Part shown: one piece after another, positions 7,737 to 14,551 of the stretch
Numbering within the stretch: position 1 is the first letter of the stretch
How the letters are laid out: each line of letters starts with the position of its first letter
From: Neolewinella persica DSM 23188
GTDB lineage: Bacteria > Bacteroidota > Bacteroidia > Chitinophagales > Saprospiraceae
Assembly (NCBI RefSeq): GCF_000373105.1
Contig: NZ_KB890469.1
Location: forward strand, 1 to 47,590
DNA: 47,590 bases
Reading direction: 5' to 3'
Translations under genes and position numbers: made by a program
The notes under the pieces: generated by a model
Seen by the model: only the letters and a program-made list of their open reading frames with translations
Database searches by the model: none
What the model was told of the DNA's origin: nothing

Positions 7737-8963
7737 ATGAAGAATTTTATTTACCTCCTCCTGGCCGCATCCCTTATGGCCCTCTCTCTATCCAGCTGTG
7801 GTAGCCGCGAAACCGGCGAACTGGTTGGCGCTCTTGATCGCCCTGACTGGAAAGGCATCCTGCCTTACGGCATGGTCTACGTTCCACCGGGCACTGCCCA
7901 CGTTGGCAATAGTGATCAGGATATCTCGGGAACATTCATCCAACGTCCAAAGGCCATTACCATTAATGGCTTCTTCATGGATGATACCGAAATCACCAAC
8001 AACGAATACCGCCAGTTCATCTACTGGGTTCGGGATTCCATCGCTCACGACATGATGGGAGACTTCGATGAAAACGGTAACATCGATTGGGAAATTGAAC
8101 TGGACTACGCAGACGAAACACTGGCCGACCTTTGGTTGGACGAAACTTTCGCCGGTAAGCGCCAGGTCAACACTAACCTCTACGAGTACACGTACAAAGA
8201 AGCCGATTGGGGCGCTGCCGCCCGCGCACGTCCTGATGGCCGTAGTGGAGAAGGAATGAACTCCTTCATCACCGAGCGTACGGTAAACATCTACCCAGAT
8301 ACACTGGTGTGGGTACGTGACTTTGCCTACAGCTACAATGAGCCAATGGCACGTAGCTACTTCTCTCACCCAGCTTACGACGATTACCCAATTGTTGGTG
8401 TAGACTGGCACATGGCCCGCGCCTTTAGCTACTGGCGTACCTCCCTGTGGATCACCTACAATGAAGATATCATTGAAGAGTTCCGCCTGCCAACCGAGTA
8501 CGAATTCGAATACGCTGCCCGTGGTGGCAAGGAAAATGCTCCATACCCATGGGGTGGTCCTTATGTTCGTAACACGAAAGGCTGTCTCCTGGCCAACTTC
8601 AAGCCTGGCCGTGGTAACTACCCCGATGATGGTGGTGCTTACACCGTAGCAGCTGATGCGTACTACCCGAACGACTACGGCCTTTACAATATGGCCGGTA
8701 ATGTTGCGGAATGGACCATTACCCAGTTCAACGAAAATGCAGGAAGCTTCATCCACGACTTCAACCCGGATATTCGCTACAATGCCAAAGAAGAGGACCC
8801 CATCGCACTTAAGCGGAAGGTTATCCGTGGTGGTAGCTGGAAAGACGTTAGCTTCTTCCTCCAGAACGGAACACGTACTTACGAATACCAAGACACTACG
8901 AAATCTTACGTCGGCTTCCGTAATGTAATGTCTTACACCGGTCGGTCTATCAACGACTTTTAG
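7737..8963 (+). CDS. gldK: GldK/PorK-like T9SS lipoprotein (SUMF1-fold)
   Basis: 408 residues. A lipoprotein signal (MKNFIYLLLAASLMALSLSSCGS, lipobox Cys at 22) is followed by the GldK-type block PYGMVYVPPGTAHVGNSDQD, then FMDDTEITNNEYRQF, LPTEYEFEYAARGG and NMAGNVAEWT, which are hallmarks of the formylglycine-generating-enzyme fold. In GldK/PorK this fold is structural: it forms the periplasmic ring with PorN under the outer membrane. The start block resembles GldK more than its paralogue GldJ, though GldJ is not excluded. The expected partners gldL, gldM and gldN do not follow; a strong terminator and a thioredoxin gene do. Codon use is clean and biased, as for a well-expressed gene. Confidence 0.85.
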   Translation: MKNFIYLLLAASLMALSLSSCGSRETGELVGALDRPDWKGILPYGMVYVPPGTAHVGNSDQDISGTFIQRPKAITINGFFMDDTEITNNEYRQFIYWVRDSIAHDMMGDFDENGNIDWEIELDYADETLADLWLDETFAGKRQVNTNLYEYTYKEADWGAAARARPDGRSGEGMNSFITERTVNIYPDTLVWVRDFAYSYNEPMARSYFSHPAYDDYPIVGVDWHMARAFSYWRTSLWITYNEDIIEEFRLPTEYEFEYAARGGKENAPYPWGGPYVRNTKGCLLANFKPGRGNYPDDGGAYTVAADAYYPNDYGLYNMAGNVAEWTITQFNENAGSFIHDFNPDIRYNAKEEDPIALKRKVIRGGSWKDVSFFLQNGTRTYEYQDTTKSYVGFRNVMSYTGRSINDF

Positions 8964-8991
8964 GACAGACTTCTATCCCGAACCTCGACAA

Positions 8992-9032
8992 AAACGGTCA
9001 TCTCCAGCATGGGGGATGACCGTTTCTGTTTT
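8992..9032 (+). terminator. Intrinsic terminator of gldK
   Basis: AAACGGTCATCTCC pairs with GGGGATGACCGTTT (stem 8992-9005 / 9012-9025) and is followed by CTGTTTT. This closes the gldK transcript before tlpA. Confidence 0.85.
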
Positions 9033-9207
9033 GGGGTGAAGCGTTCTTTAACGTAATGGTGAAGTGGCCTGCATTGCCTCTTGACGAAGGCGCCTGCTCT
9101 ACCTGTTTCTCTTATAGTTTATATTAGATTAAGATAATTATAACCTATCTTGGGGAAACAAAAAGACTACCCCACACCGTTTTCTCAGCGCAAACCAACA
9201 TCAAATT

Positions 9208-9702
9208 ATGTTAAAGAACTTTCTACTCCCCCTGGTCATACTATGTCTCACGGGAAGTTTAATGGCGCAGAAGACTTTCCCTACTCCGGATCTGGTTACC
9301 ATCGACCAACAAACAGTTGCACTGTCAGACTATGTGGGTAACGGAAAACCTACGGTAATTGCCGTCTGGGCGACCTGGTGCCAGCCCTGTCATATGGAGC
9401 TGGACCATATGAAAAACTACCTGAATAAGTGGGAAGACGAATACGGTGCACAGTTCCTTGCCATCAGCATTGACCAACGGTACATGATGAACCGGATCAA
9501 ACCTTTAGTAAGCCGTAAAGGCTGGAAATACAACATCCTGGTTGACCCAAATGGTCAGCTGCAGTCAGCGCTGGGCTTTCAAAGCATTCCCCAAATGTAC
9601 ATCCTGGATGGAACGGGTAAAATTATCGAGCAATTCAGCAGATATGAAAATGGACAGGAAGCTAAGGTAGATCGTCATTTAAAGCGGCTGGCTTCAAAAT
9701 AA
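9208..9702 (+). CDS. Secreted TlpA-like thiol-disulfide oxidoreductase
   Basis: 164 residues. A signal peptide (MLKNFLLPLVILCLTGSLMAQ) precedes a thioredoxin fold with the redox motif WCQPCH (Cys58, Cys61), LAISIDQ and the cis-proline region GFQSIPQMYILDGTGKI. It is likely a periplasmic reductase for cysteines of exported proteins or a cytochrome-maturation-type enzyme; the substrate is unknown. An imperfect promoter-like TATCTTGG lies at 9146-9153, about 55 nt before the ATG. The gene stands between the gldK terminator and a bidirectional terminator shared with dodecin. Confidence 0.88.
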   Translation: MLKNFLLPLVILCLTGSLMAQKTFPTPDLVTIDQQTVALSDYVGNGKPTVIAVWATWCQPCHMELDHMKNYLNKWEDEYGAQFLAISIDQRYMMNRIKPLVSRKGWKYNILVDPNGQLQSALGFQSIPQMYILDGTGKIIEQFSRYENGQEAKVDRHLKRLASK

Positions 9703-9724
9703 GCTAACAGTACCGTTCAAAAAA

Positions 9725-9763
9725 AGAACGCCGTGCCAGGAAGCAATTCCGGCACGGCGTTCT
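9725..9763. terminator. Bidirectional terminator between tlpA-like gene and dodecin
   Basis: A perfect 13-bp stem, AGAACGCCGTGCC / GGCACGGCGTTCT, with a 13-nt loop. An A-run (9719-9725) precedes it and serves as the T-run for the minus strand. Confidence 0.88.
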
Positions 9764-9785
9764 GATTTGTACTTGCGTCCAACGA

Positions 9786-9992
9786 CTATACGTCTACTTC
9801 AAAAGTAAGCTTTACGTTTACCCGAAACTTGTCGACTTTGCCGTCTTTTACGGTAGCAGATTGCTCGTTGATGTAGACGGAACGGATGTGACGCACAGAT
9901 TTAGAGGTAGACTCTACTGCATTCTTAATGGCGTCTTCGTAGCTTTCGCCACTTTCGCTTAGTACTTCGATGACTTTAAGGACTTTGCCCAT
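9786..9992 (-). CDS. Dodecin family flavin-binding protein
   Basis: 68 residues, the usual dodecin length. It shows KVIEVLSESGESYEDAIKNAV, then SKSVRHIRSVYI, and FRVNVKLTFEVDV at the end. Dodecins assemble into hollow dodecamers that store flavin or coenzyme A in the cytoplasm. The conserved Trp of many bacterial dodecins (SWEDA) is Tyr here (SYEDA), which is seen in some members but could alter flavin stacking. The gene is convergent with the tlpA-like gene and sits 41 bp downstream of the uncharacterised secreted protein gene. Confidence 0.88.
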   Translation of the reverse strand: MGKVLKVIEVLSESGESYEDAIKNAVESTSKSVRHIRSVYINEQSATVKDGKVDKFRVNVKLTFEVDV

Positions 9993-10033
9993 TGGTAAGG
10001 AATTTGTGATCGTCAGAAAATTGACAATCGGAT

Positions 10034-10927
10034 TTATTCTCTTTCTAGGATGCCGACGAGGAGGAACGCGGGTGTTTTGCCCCGTTCAACTTCCACCCGG
10101 AGGTCAAAGGAACTTCCTGGTGGACAATCGTAGGAAATTAAAGGAAACGCATCGGGACCATTATCCATGGCTATAATACGCTGCGTTTCATTTGCCAAAT
10201 ATAAGTCAATGTTCTGAAGAATTCGGCTTCCGGTGGCGGCAATAATTTTTGGCCCGGGGCCAGGACGAAGCCCAATAATGGAGATCCCTTCATTTTCGGA
10301 TAAGGAATATCCAAAGGCACACCATTGGGTCGGAGTGGCTAGCCAATTCGTTCCGGAGTAGGCTGCTTTAACATCTTCAACGGAATTGAAAAAGGAGGTC
10401 GCAACCTCCCGGTATTCACTTTCGAGGATCGACCGGCCGGCAGCGCGAAGTAGACAAACCGCTACAAACTCCCGTGGATGGCGGGAGCTGACCAAGTGGA
10501 CCTGTAATTGATAGGTACCTGCGTAGTCCGTCCGAAACTCAATGATTGGCGTGGCATCTGGTTCTTTATCTGCACCAATGACCGCTCCGGAAGAGTCGCG
10601 TAGGTAAAGGTCTGTGTCTTCTTCGTCCGCCGTAGTAGTGGCGATGAAAACATAGTTGGTATTTGCTAATAGGCTTACGTTGAGGCTGATGGTTTTACCA
10701 GTCTCAAGCGATGCTACAGCCATGTTCAGCCCGGGGCGCCACTCCACGCCCGAAAGGGCTACCATGAGGTTGGCTTTTTCGAAAGCAGCAGTAAGCGCCC
10801 CGCGGGGGCTGTCCCGCTGAGTATCCTCAATTGGTTGTCCCGCCAGCAACTGACTGCTCAGAAGTAGTAGCAGGAAGAACAAGCGAGCAGCTGTCTGGTA
10901 CAGTAAATTTCTAATGGGATAACTCAT
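10034..10927 (-). CDS. Secreted protein of unknown function, possible PPC-like domains
   Basis: About 297 residues starting MSYPIRNLL, with a signal peptide ending near LLAGQ. I do not recognise the family. Two internally similar halves may be present: the first has NYVFIATTTADEEDTDLYLRDSSG followed by YAGTYQLQVHL; the second has KIIAATGSRILQNIDLYLAN followed by SSFDLRVEVERG. This alternation of DLYL with a terminal strand resembles bacterial pre-peptidase C-terminal (PPC) beta-sandwich domains. The ATG at 10927 is preferred over a TTG at 10948 inside waaA; it leaves a 7-bp spacer, so the gene is probably co-transcribed with waaA. Confidence 0.6.
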   Translation of the reverse strand: MSYPIRNLLYQTAARLFFLLLLLSSQLLAGQPIEDTQRDSPRGALTAAFEKANLMVALSGVEWRPGLNMAVASLETGKTISLNVSLLANTNYVFIATTTADEEDTDLYLRDSSGAVIGADKEPDATPIIEFRTDYAGTYQLQVHLVSSRHPREFVAVCLLRAAGRSILESEYREVATSFFNSVEDVKAAYSGTNWLATPTQWCAFGYSLSENEGISIIGLRPGPGPKIIAATGSRILQNIDLYLANETQRIIAMDNGPDAFPLISYDCPPGSSFDLRVEVERGKTPAFLLVGILERE

Positions 10928-10934
10928 GGATGTT

Positions 10935-12206
10935 CTAACGGGAGCCAAGGCTAATCAGTTTCATGATGGTACTGCTGGTTCGTGCTCCGGCCCCCGCTAA
11001 TTGATCGCTCAGTTGCATTTGTGCACCGGAAGCCGATTTACGCGATTCGGTGTTGAGGAGAAGTTCCAGCACGCGAAGAAGCTCTTCTGGTGTTTGTACG
11101 GTAAAGGCCCCTCCTAGTTGCATTGCCGCTCCGGCTTCGGGAAATTTGTGATGTTTGGGACCAAACATTGCGGGGAGGCCATAAGCCATTGGTTCCAGCG
11201 TATTGTGCAGACCTGTTTTAAAGGCACCACCAATGTACGCGAGGTCGCCGTACCGATAGGCACGACTAAGCACACCGATGGTGTCAAGGATCAATACCTT
11301 GCTATTAAGGGCTGCTGCGGCATTCGTATGGGTGTAGCGTAAGGCATTGAAAGCGGCGGACCATTCAGCAATTTCTTCCTCGTGGAGTTGATGGGGGGCT
11401 AGCAACAGCCGGCAATTGTCGGGAAGTTTTTTCCATACAGCTTTCCACAAGTCAACGTCTGGCGGCCAGACAGAGCCGGCAATAATCGTCACGCCAGATG
11501 CTTTGGTGAAAGATTCAAGTATGGGGTCCGAAAATGAGCTTTGCGCTAATTGCCGGGTGCGATCCATCCGGGGATCACCGGCTACAACGATGCTGTTTTT
11601 AGGGTAATTTCCCCGCTTGGAGAGCAATTTTTGGTCGTTTGGTGTTTGTACGGCGATGGCGGAAAAGAAACGAAGCATTTTGCGCCACCAGCCTCCCCAG
11701 GGCCGGAAAAATGGTTGATCGATGCGGAAGCTTGCGGCAACCAGAAAGGTGGGGATATTTGCCCGATGAAGCGCCCTAAGGTGAAAGAACCAGAATTCGT
11801 ACTTAACGAAAATGGCCAGGTCTGGTTGAATGTCATCCACCCATTTACTGGCTCTGCCGGGGCCATCGGCGGGTAAGTAACCTACGAAATCTGCCGCATC
11901 GCTGTCTTTACACCGTACGTAGCCGCTGGGGCTGAAAAAGGTGAGCAGTATTTTATGCTCAGGGAGTTGCTGGCGTAAAGCTTCAAGTACGGGCTGCCCT
12001 TGTTCCCACTCTCCGAGGCTGGCACAATGCATCCAAAGGAGGGGATGTTTTCTTTGGCGAGGCCGCAGGTGCAGGGGAAGGTTGGCAGAAGCAGGGTCTT
12101 GCCTGCCTCCCACCCAAAGCTTCGCTTGCTTCACGCCTAAGACTGCCGCTAGCCGTATGGCGAGATGGTAAGCAGATATGGCCAGGTAGTAAAGAAAGGT
12201 TTGCAT
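10935..12206 (-). CDS. waaA: 3-deoxy-D-manno-octulosonic acid (Kdo) transferase
   Basis: 423 residues. The N-terminal membrane anchor (FLYYLAISAYHLAIRL) leads to the glycosyltransferase-B fold: LWMHCASLGEWEQGQPVLEAL (with the family's catalytic Glu), TFFSPSGY, FVKYEFWF, VAGDPRMDR, IAGSVWPPD, and AYIGGAFKTGLHNTLEPMAYGLPAMFGP. WaaA transfers Kdo from CMP-Kdo to lipid A precursor at the inner membrane. The linker between the anchor and the catalytic domain holds LHLRPRQ, coded by the dispersed repeat. The start codon directly touches a GCAGGTT heptamer array, so the leader of this gene consists of repeats. Confidence 0.93.
   Translation of the reverse strand: MQTFLYYLAISAYHLAIRLAAVLGVKQAKLWVGGRQDPASANLPLHLRPRQRKHPLLWMHCASLGEWEQGQPVLEALRQQLPEHKILLTFFSPSGYVRCKDSDAADFVGYLPADGPGRASKWVDDIQPDLAIFVKYEFWFFHLRALHRANIPTFLVAASFRIDQPFFRPWGGWWRKMLRFFSAIAVQTPNDQKLLSKRGNYPKNSIVVAGDPRMDRTRQLAQSSFSDPILESFTKASGVTIIAGSVWPPDVDLWKAVWKKLPDNCRLLLAPHQLHEEEIAEWSAAFNALRYTHTNAAAALNSKVLILDTIGVLSRAYRYGDLAYIGGAFKTGLHNTLEPMAYGLPAMFGPKHHKFPEAGAAMQLGGAFTVQTPEELLRVLELLLNTESRKSASGAQMQLSDQLAGAGARTSSTIMKLISLGSR
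12056..12073 (+). repeat. Dispersed motif, copy 5 (in waaA)
   Basis: GGCGAGGCCGCAGGTGCA. Its complement codes LHLRPR in the WaaA linker, the same frame as copy 1. Confidence 0.8.
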
Positions 12207-12247
12207 GCAGGTTGCAGGTTGCAGGTTGCAGGTTGCAGAACTGCAAC
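12207..12247. repeat. Heptamer array (GCAGGTT)n with hairpin, between barrel gene and waaA
   Basis: 4.6 perfect copies (12207-12238) start at the base next to the waaA ATG. The last copy forms a perfect 7-bp hairpin, GTTGCAG-AA-CTGCAAC (12232-12247). The array takes up most of the 53-bp spacer to the upstream gene. Confidence 0.9.
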
Positions 12248-12259
12248 TGGCAACACTTG

Positions 12260-13036
12260 CTAGTAATATATTTGGCGCCCCTCTCCAAAGTAGAAAGGAA
12301 TGATCAGGCCAGCCTTCACACCAAGGACCAAATCTGTCCTGCCCTCTTGTGATGGAGGTCCTCCGGTGGGGATGTCAAAGTTTCGCAGCCCTTTAGTAAA
12401 GCCTGCCGTTATTTCTCCACCGATATAAAAGTTAAGCCTGCGATCGAGGGCTAATTGCTGGAAGCCAACAAACTGATGAACGGCCAGGCCTCCGGTTAGC
12501 CGGTCGTAACCCGGTTCTAATTCCGGAGCGACCTGGGGGACGCCCTGTATGGGGTCCTGCTGGAGACGAATACGATGAAAAAAGTAGCCGATACTGGTCT
12601 TCACGTGAATGCCCGCCCGCTTGTTTTCACCAATGCTCAGGGTATAACCCAGGCTGGGGCCGACAAACAATTGGCGTTGACGAAGTTGAATGTCAGCCGG
12701 TTCCCGCTGGTTTCCGATCAGGAAACCTTCTCTGGTGCGCAAGTCCGCCAGGACATCCTCTTTAACCTGGTCGCCAAAGCCATACTGTGCCCGTACGCCA
12801 AATTCGAAATTGGTGCCGACCGGCAACCAGTACAGTCCACCGTCGATCGACCAACCATTACCGAATCGGTTGACTAAATCACCACCGCTGGAGTAAGGAC
12901 CATAACCAAGATTGACCATCAAGGCCCGGTCAAGGTTTCTGGCTCCGGCAAGGCCTTGAGCAGTTAAGGGCACAAAGCATACAATCAATAGTAGGGATAG
13001 ACTAATCCGTTGGATTAGTTGGGGGAATCTTTGCAT
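12260..13036 (-). CDS. Outer-membrane beta-barrel protein, uncharacterised
   Basis: 258 residues with a signal peptide (LSLLLIVCFVPLTAQ) and alternating amphipathic strands such as WSIDGGLYWLPVGTNFEFGVRAQYGFG and LFVGPSLGYTLSIGENKRAGIHVKTSIGYFF, ending in a short aromatic tail (GRQIYY). This is typical of small Bacteroidota barrels of the OmpW/PorT-like size class; I cannot name the family. It lies upstream of waaA in the same direction across a spacer made of repeats. Arrays of the same heptamer in opposite orientation flank the gene on both sides (12207 and 13301). Confidence 0.7.
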   Translation of the reverse strand: MQRFPQLIQRISLSLLLIVCFVPLTAQGLAGARNLDRALMVNLGYGPYSSGGDLVNRFGNGWSIDGGLYWLPVGTNFEFGVRAQYGFGDQVKEDVLADLRTREGFLIGNQREPADIQLRQRQLFVGPSLGYTLSIGENKRAGIHVKTSIGYFFHRIRLQQDPIQGVPQVAPELEPGYDRLTGGLAVHQFVGFQQLALDRRLNFYIGGEITAGFTKGLRNFDIPTGGPPSQEGRTDLVLGVKAGLIIPFYFGEGRQIYY

Positions 13037-13055
13037 AGGGACAAAGGTAAGAATT

Positions 13056-13240
13056 GTTGCAGGGTCGCTTCGCTCCCCTTACAGGTCGCAGCCACTCACT
13101 TCGTTCGCTGTTGCAGTGCGCCTTCGGCGCATTGCAGGTTGCAGTTACCGCACTCGCTTTGCTCGGTAGACGGCCTGCGGCCCTGGTAGAAGGTAGATGG
13201 TAGGCTACCGCACTTGGCAGCTCGCTTCGCTCGTTTCTGA
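13056..13240. repeat. Cluster of TTGCAG units and small TTCG-loop hairpins
   Basis: Successive units pair a TTGCAG/TTACAG half with short hairpins: GTCGCTTCGCTC, ACTTCGTTCG, GCGCCTTCGGCGC, ACTCGCTTTGCTCGG and GCTCGCTTCGCTCG. The first unit matches the 31-bp tandem repeat at the right end of the window. There is no convincing gene in 13037-13403. Confidence 0.75.
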
Positions 13241-13300
13241 CAAGTTCTTTGAAAAAAATGTTGAAAAAATTTGCTCTAATTGCCTTTTGTCCTTTTTTTC

Positions 13301-13402
13301 CTGCAACCTGCAACCTGCAACCTGCAACCTGCAACCTGCAACCTGCAACCTGCAACCTGCAACCTGCAACCTGCAACCTGCAACCTGCAACCTGCAACCT
13401 GC
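13301..13402. repeat. Heptamer tandem array (CTGCAAC)14.6
   Basis: 102 bp of perfect 7-bp repeats that end one base from the stop codon of the TM2-TPR-SHOCT gene (13404). Seven is not a multiple of three, and the array shows no decay, so it is either young or kept homogeneous. On the other strand the unit is GTTGCAG, the same family as the arrays at 12207 and 16101. Confidence 0.95.
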
Positions 13403-13403
13403 G

Positions 13404-14243
13404 TCACCCCATCAACTTCTCCTTCTGCTTCTGGTATTCCTGTTGCGTGAGCACACCGGCATCGTGGAGCTCCCGGAGGCGGGTGATCTGCTCAAGCAGG
13501 TCGGGACCGGGAGGCGGAGCATCGGTCGACAACGGAGTGGTCGGCGGGCGATTGAAGTCTTCCAGGACTTCTTCTTCAACAATCTCTGGGGAGGCTCTTA
13601 CCGCTGGCGTCGTCAGCTCAATCAAATTAAGGCGACGGAAGTTATTCTCGCGAAAGGTCGCGTAGCTGGAGTGCTTGCGCAGCGCAGAAAGGGCTGGGTG
13701 CTTCTCGATGCGCTCCGGTTTCGGCAGGCCGAAAGTAACGGACAATTCAAGGTGGCGAAGGGCTTCGCCAAACTGACCAAGTTGAGCGTAGGAGCAGGCT
13801 AGATTAAAGTGCGTGCCCGCGTCTCCGAGGTCGTTGTTGGCAGCATCGAGGAATGCTTCGATGGCCAGGTCATAATCACCAGTACGGTAATACCGGATAC
13901 CTTCGGCTTTGAGACTTTTGGTGTTAGCCGGGGGCAGAGCAGCGAATCCCTGTGGCTGTCGGCTGTTTGCCAAAGCTTCTTTATCGTATTTGGCCTGCCA
14001 CTTTTCTTGTGGGGTAGCCCAAAAAACGATGGCGGTAAGTACGGGAGCAAGGCACAGGGTTGCCAGCAGGATACCGAAAACTTCTTCTACATCATTTGGC
14101 GGGTTAGTGTTGAGAATCGCAATGATGCCCCAAAAACCTGCAAACTGTAAAGCACCCCGGAACCACTGACCGAGGTAGAAGCGGTGCACGCCAAAGACGC
14201 CCAGGAAAAAGGCGAAAAATCCGGCAAGGGTTTTGTTCAGCAT
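13404..14243 (-). CDS. TM2 domain - TPR - SHOCT fusion protein
   Basis: 279 residues. Residues 1-75 form a TM2 domain: a first membrane hairpin with FFLGVFGVHRFYLGQWFRG, then a second membrane region (FGILLATLCLAPVLTAIVFW). Residues about 110-165 look like one or two TPR units (AEGIRYYRTGDYDLAIEAFL and THFNLACSYAQLGQFGEAL). The last 35 residues (LLEQITRLRELHDAGVLTQQEYQKQKEKLMG) are a SHOCT domain, a short oligomerisation helix pair found at the ends of membrane proteins. Function is unknown; a membrane-anchored assembly scaffold is an inference. The stop codon touches a long heptamer array. Confidence 0.8.
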   Translation of the reverse strand: MLNKTLAGFFAFFLGVFGVHRFYLGQWFRGALQFAGFWGIIAILNTNPPNDVEEVFGILLATLCLAPVLTAIVFWATPQEKWQAKYDKEALANSRQPQGFAALPPANTKSLKAEGIRYYRTGDYDLAIEAFLDAANNDLGDAGTHFNLACSYAQLGQFGEALRHLELSVTFGLPKPERIEKHPALSALRKHSSYATFRENNFRRLNLIELTTPAVRASPEIVEEEVLEDFNRPPTTPLSTDAPPPGPDLLEQITRLRELHDAGVLTQQEYQKQKEKLMG

Positions 14244-14402
14244 AGTAAGAGTAAGATAGTTGTTATTCGGAACCGTGGCAGGGCAAGATAAGAAGGCTTA
14301 CTTATAGATACGGTTTCGAATGGAAAAGGATGTACGATGAGTCCATTTTTTTCGACGGGAACACGACTCCACTCCACCAGTACCTTGCTCCTTTAACCAT
14401 TT

Positions 14403-14421
14403 TTGCACCTGCGGCCCCGCC
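14403..14421 (-). repeat. Dispersed motif, copy 6
   Basis: Exact GGCGGGGCCGCAGGTGCAA on the minus strand, placed after the inverted repeat that follows the HEAT-like gene, in that gene's direction. Confidence 0.85.
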
Positions 14422-14431
14422 TGGAAAGTAA

Positions 14432-14551
14432 ATAATTGAAGGATAGAATAAGCTACCGCTGTTTCTACTCACTGCGCTTTACTTGTTCGCCCGGTGAGGG
14501 AGCGCAGCGAGCCGAATGGTATTTGCGGTCGCTATTCTCTCATTCAATTAT
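14432..14551 (-). repeat. Inverted repeat downstream of the HEAT-like gene
   Basis: Arms 14533-14551 and 14432-14450 pair at 17 of 19 positions around an 82-nt loop, itself containing a GAGCGCAGCGAGC-type mini-hairpin. The first arm begins directly at the stop codon (14552). On the minus strand the order is stop, inverted repeat, 10 nt, dispersed motif. Nothing else was seen in 14244-14551. Confidence 0.75.

Noticed and set aside
7788..8891. 367-codon antisense frame opposite gldK
   Set aside because: It is a shadow of the strongly biased gldK codon usage; gldK has clear motifs and its own promoter and terminator.
7737..8963. Sulfatase-activating (formylglycine-generating) enzyme that could mature the sulfatase at 39750
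   Set aside because: The fold is shared, but the lipoprotein signal and the GldK-type N-terminal block make it a T9SS structural lipoprotein.
13301..13402. CRISPR array
   Set aside because: The repeats are contiguous 7-mers with no spacers, and no cas gene is present.
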